Positions 61,506 to 64,000 of a stretch of DNA of 64,000 nt are shown here, one piece after another. Position 1 is the stretch's first letter. Every line of letters starts with the position of its first letter. The position numbers and the translations under genes were made by a program. Origin of the DNA: Parafilimonas terrae (lineage in GTDB: Bacteria > Bacteroidota > Bacteroidia > Chitinophagales > Chitinophagaceae); the NCBI RefSeq assembly GCF_900115755.1, contig NZ_FOXQ01000010.1:124001-188000 (forward strand), written 5' to 3'. Under the pieces are notes generated by a model. That model was given only the letters and a program-made list of their open reading frames with translations, searched no databases and had not been told where the DNA came from.

Positions 61506-63896
61506 TTATGCAGTATGCGTTCTGCGTTTTCTTCTGCCAAAGAATGATTTGCGTTCACCATAATAATCCTGGCTGCCATTATATCCATAAGTATAACCAT
61601 AGCCCGGCACCCGTTTTATATCGTTAAACACAATATTAATATTCTTGAACTTTTTATCGTTTGCCAAACCCTGCACAAGATTTACCTGTTTTTTATAAGT
61701 AAACCGCTGGCGCACTACATACAATACCGTATCCACATATTTCCTTAACAATAATGCGTCTGTTACGAGGCCCACCGGCGCACAGTCAACAACGATATAA
61801 TCAAATTCAGATTTCACCTCATCAAATAACTGCTTAACCCTGTCGTGCGCCAATAATTCTGCAGGATTTGGAGGCAACATACCGGGGCCTATATAGTAAC
61901 AATCGGGATGAAGGCTGGTTGGCTTTATAATATCTCTTGCATTTATATCAGAAATAATGTAATTGGAAAAACCTTCATTGTTATCAACACCCACTATTGA
62001 ATAAATGTATGGCTTGCGTAAATCCAGCTCCATTATCAAAACCTTTTTGCCTGAAAGAGCTACTGCTGCCGCAAGGTTTACCGCAACAAAAGATTTGCCT
62101 TCCCCACCCATGCTCGACGTAACCAATACGGTTTTATCTGAAGCATCGGGCAGAAGAAAATGCAGGTTGGTTCTTAATGTTCTGAACTGTTCCGAAACCT
62201 GGCTCCTGTCATCTTTAGAAACCACGATTGCTTTTCCTTCTTTATTGTGATTAATGTCTGCAACCACAGGAACATACGTTGCATTGGTTATATCATTCGT
62301 GGTAATAACTTTTGTGTTAAGCAGTTCTTTCAGGAATATTACAACGGAAGGAACCAATAAACCAAGAAATAAAGCACAGGGAACTAAGATAACCCATGTA
62401 GGGAAAAATGGCATGGGGCCGCGTTTTACTTCATCAATAACGCGGATAGGGCCAATATTATACGATTTTGAAACTTCGGTTTGTTCACGTGTTTGTAAAA
62501 GGTACAGGTACAACTCCTGCACCACGTTTTGTTTTCTTGTATAATCAATATAAATACGCTCTTTTGTGGGCACTTTCTTTATGTTACCCGTAACCTGGTT
62601 ATTCCTGTTCTGCAGTTCATTCTGCTCTGTGGTTATGCCTCTTTTAAAGGTGCGCATCATGCTTAATAAATCGCCGCGTAACTGGGAAAGCTGTATGTCT
62701 ATGCTTTTTACGTTGGGATTTTGCTCCGTTGAATTCTGCAAATAGCCCTGGCGCTGCAACTGCAGTGTGTTATATTTTTCCAGTGTTTGCACAAATGCCG
62801 CATCCTGAATAGGCGCTGTTGTAGGCATTACCCTTGTGTTGTTATGCTCATCCATCAAATATTTCTCAAGGTCATCCACCACCTTCAACTGAACCTGTTT
62901 ATCAGCAAGATCATTACTTACAGTGCTGGAAAGCTGGAGCAATTGTTTGGAATCGTCGCTAATATCAGTGATGCCGTTTTCTTTTTTGAAGGTCTCAATA
63001 TTCTTATCGATATTATTGAGGTCTTCCGACACTTTTATAAGCCGGCTGTTAATAAAGGCTATGGTGCTGTCGGCTATCCTGTTTTGATTATCCACATCAG
63101 ATTTTACGTACAGGTTAACCATGTGCCGCAGCATATCTTCATTTTTGGCAGGGCACTGCGCTGTTATGCTGAGATCAATAATGTTTACAAATTCAGTGGT
63201 GGTAATGGCTTCTATATCATCCATCAGCATTTTTAAGGTAGCATGATAGCTGTTGATAATAAGCCCAAGGTGGCGGTCAGGATTTTTAATTGTTACGGCC
63301 GGGTTTCGCTCTAAAACCCAACTGCCATACCAGAAGGTAAGCGTATCGCCATAAGAAGCCGTAAAACTGCTGTCAGTATCTTCATCTTCAAACCACACCT
63401 TTTTATCATCGGCCTTTACATCGTATTCAACAGGTTCAATAATCTTATCGTCATTCAAATACAATACATGTATGAAATAAGGAGACTCTTTATATATTTC
63501 CTCATAACGTATTGCATTCTTACCAAAATACTGAAGATTAAGTTCAAGGTCGTGTATGGTTTTTTCTATAATGGTTCTTGAATGGATAATTTCAATTTCA
63601 TTGGAAACTGAGTTGGGATAGGAATTTTTGCCCAGGTCGCCCAGCATGGTGGCCTGGTCTGTGCCCACAAGCTGGCGGCCCTGTGAATTATAGCCATTTA
63701 CAAGCACCCTGCCCATTACAGTATAATAAGGCGATGTATAGAAAAATATAAAAGTGGCCAAAACAATAAATAAGAAAACTGATAATACATACCAATACCA
63801 GTTGCCAAAAATTTTGCCTACAAGAAACTTAACATCAATATCGTGATGCGGAGAAACGTTTCTGCTTACATTTAAATCATTATATGAATCCTGCAT
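61506..63896 (-). CDS. Polysaccharide co-polymerase / tyrosine autokinase (Wzc/ExoP type)
   Basis: 796 residues. Two membrane helices (about 33-53 and 500-522) bracket a Wzz-like periplasmic domain with coiled coil. The cytoplasmic kinase (560-750) has Walker A MGGEGKSF, Walker A' VLIMELDLRKP and Walker B FDYIVVDCAPVG. The C-terminus carries a tyrosine cluster (GYGYTYGYNGSQDYYGE) for autophosphorylation. It sets chain length and export of exopolysaccharide, usually with an outer-membrane Wza channel and a phosphatase, probably encoded upstream beyond the window. It is first of the visible cluster. Confidence 0.95.
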   Translation of the reverse strand: MQDSYNDLNVSRNVSPHHDIDVKFLVGKIFGNWYWYVLSVFLFIVLATFIFFYTSPYYTVMGRVLVNGYNSQGRQLVGTDQATMLGDLGKNSYPNSVSNEIEIIHSRTIIEKTIHDLELNLQYFGKNAIRYEEIYKESPYFIHVLYLNDDKIIEPVEYDVKADDKKVWFEDEDTDSSFTASYGDTLTFWYGSWVLERNPAVTIKNPDRHLGLIINSYHATLKMLMDDIEAITTTEFVNIIDLSITAQCPAKNEDMLRHMVNLYVKSDVDNQNRIADSTIAFINSRLIKVSEDLNNIDKNIETFKKENGITDISDDSKQLLQLSSTVSNDLADKQVQLKVVDDLEKYLMDEHNNTRVMPTTAPIQDAAFVQTLEKYNTLQLQRQGYLQNSTEQNPNVKSIDIQLSQLRGDLLSMMRTFKRGITTEQNELQNRNNQVTGNIKKVPTKERIYIDYTRKQNVVQELYLYLLQTREQTEVSKSYNIGPIRVIDEVKRGPMPFFPTWVILVPCALFLGLLVPSVVIFLKELLNTKVITTNDITNATYVPVVADINHNKEGKAIVVSKDDRSQVSEQFRTLRTNLHFLLPDASDKTVLVTSSMGGEGKSFVAVNLAAAVALSGKKVLIMELDLRKPYIYSIVGVDNNEGFSNYIISDINARDIIKPTSLHPDCYYIGPGMLPPNPAELLAHDRVKQLFDEVKSEFDYIVVDCAPVGLVTDALLLRKYVDTVLYVVRQRFTYKKQVNLVQGLANDKKFKNINIVFNDIKRVPGYGYTYGYNGSQDYYGERKSFFGRRKRRTHTA

Positions 63897-64000
63897 AGTA
63901 GTAGCTTCTTGAACTTTACCGAATTAATAATACCGGGGATATTTCATTACAGGGTTAACCGTGCAATAATAACTATCATTAAAGATATGGCGCTGGATAT

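Overview
The window comes from a chromosome of a Bacteroidota bacterium, most likely family Chitinophagaceae or a close relative. Evidence: a SusC/SusD outer-membrane pair, many secreted proteins ending their signal in ...AQ, lipoproteins with a Cys-Lys-Lys start, promoters of the TTTG / TAnnTTTG type, few Shine-Dalgarno sequences, futalosine-pathway menaquinone genes, and moderately AT-rich DNA. The lineage is inferred from gene families, not from a marker-gene comparison.

Positions 1-13100 (minus strand) form a glycan-use locus. It holds a partial secreted glycoside-hydrolase-like protein, SusD, SusC, an SDR oxidoreductase that fits fructuronate reductase, a LacI-type regulator, mannonate dehydratase (uxuA) and a GH92 alpha-mannosidase. 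Three matching palindromes (8032, 9311, 13082) lie in front of its transcription units and are the likely operators of the LacI protein, so this reads as one regulon for a glycan with mannose and a hexuronic acid. At 13616-14533 lies a GC-rich oxidoreductase gene unlike its surroundings, probably acquired.

Positions 14823-20340 (plus) hold an apparent operon: 23S rRNA methyltransferase rlmD, an active-looking rhomboid protease, a second rhomboid with a broken active site, and two tandem membrane-anchored EEP-family enzymes. Positions 20404-24839 hold DinB, VOC and GlxA-type genes, then a metal cluster (Fur-family regulator, SCO protein, MerC protein) with a perfect 21-bp palindrome sitting on the MerC promoter, then an Lrp/AsnC regulator.

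The most unusual item is at 24988-25158: an RNA with all the stems of a class II, leucine-type tRNA, but about 88 nt inserted in the variable arm and an unorthodox anticodon loop. It has a candidate promoter and an intrinsic terminator of its own.

Positions 25379-34460 carry hypothetical proteins, rmuC and two kinds of repeat. One is a duplicated intergenic element (28640-29255) whose hairpins differ in sequence but keep their pairing. The other is a set of small hairpins around a REP-associated tyrosine transposase (32268-32810). A CE15-type glucuronoyl esterase follows.

Positions 34526-57954 are mostly housekeeping and cell-envelope genes: peroxiredoxin, deaminase, DUF92, a flippase without a normal start codon, a sigma-54-type response regulator without a DNA-binding domain, OmpA and TPR proteins, mqnB/mqnD, an amino-acid permease, threonine dehydrogenase, gamma-glutamyltransferase, a GH29 fucosidase and smc. 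Positions 58345-63896 (minus) are the start of an exopolysaccharide cluster: tyrosine autokinase, flippase and O-antigen-ligase-like polymerase.
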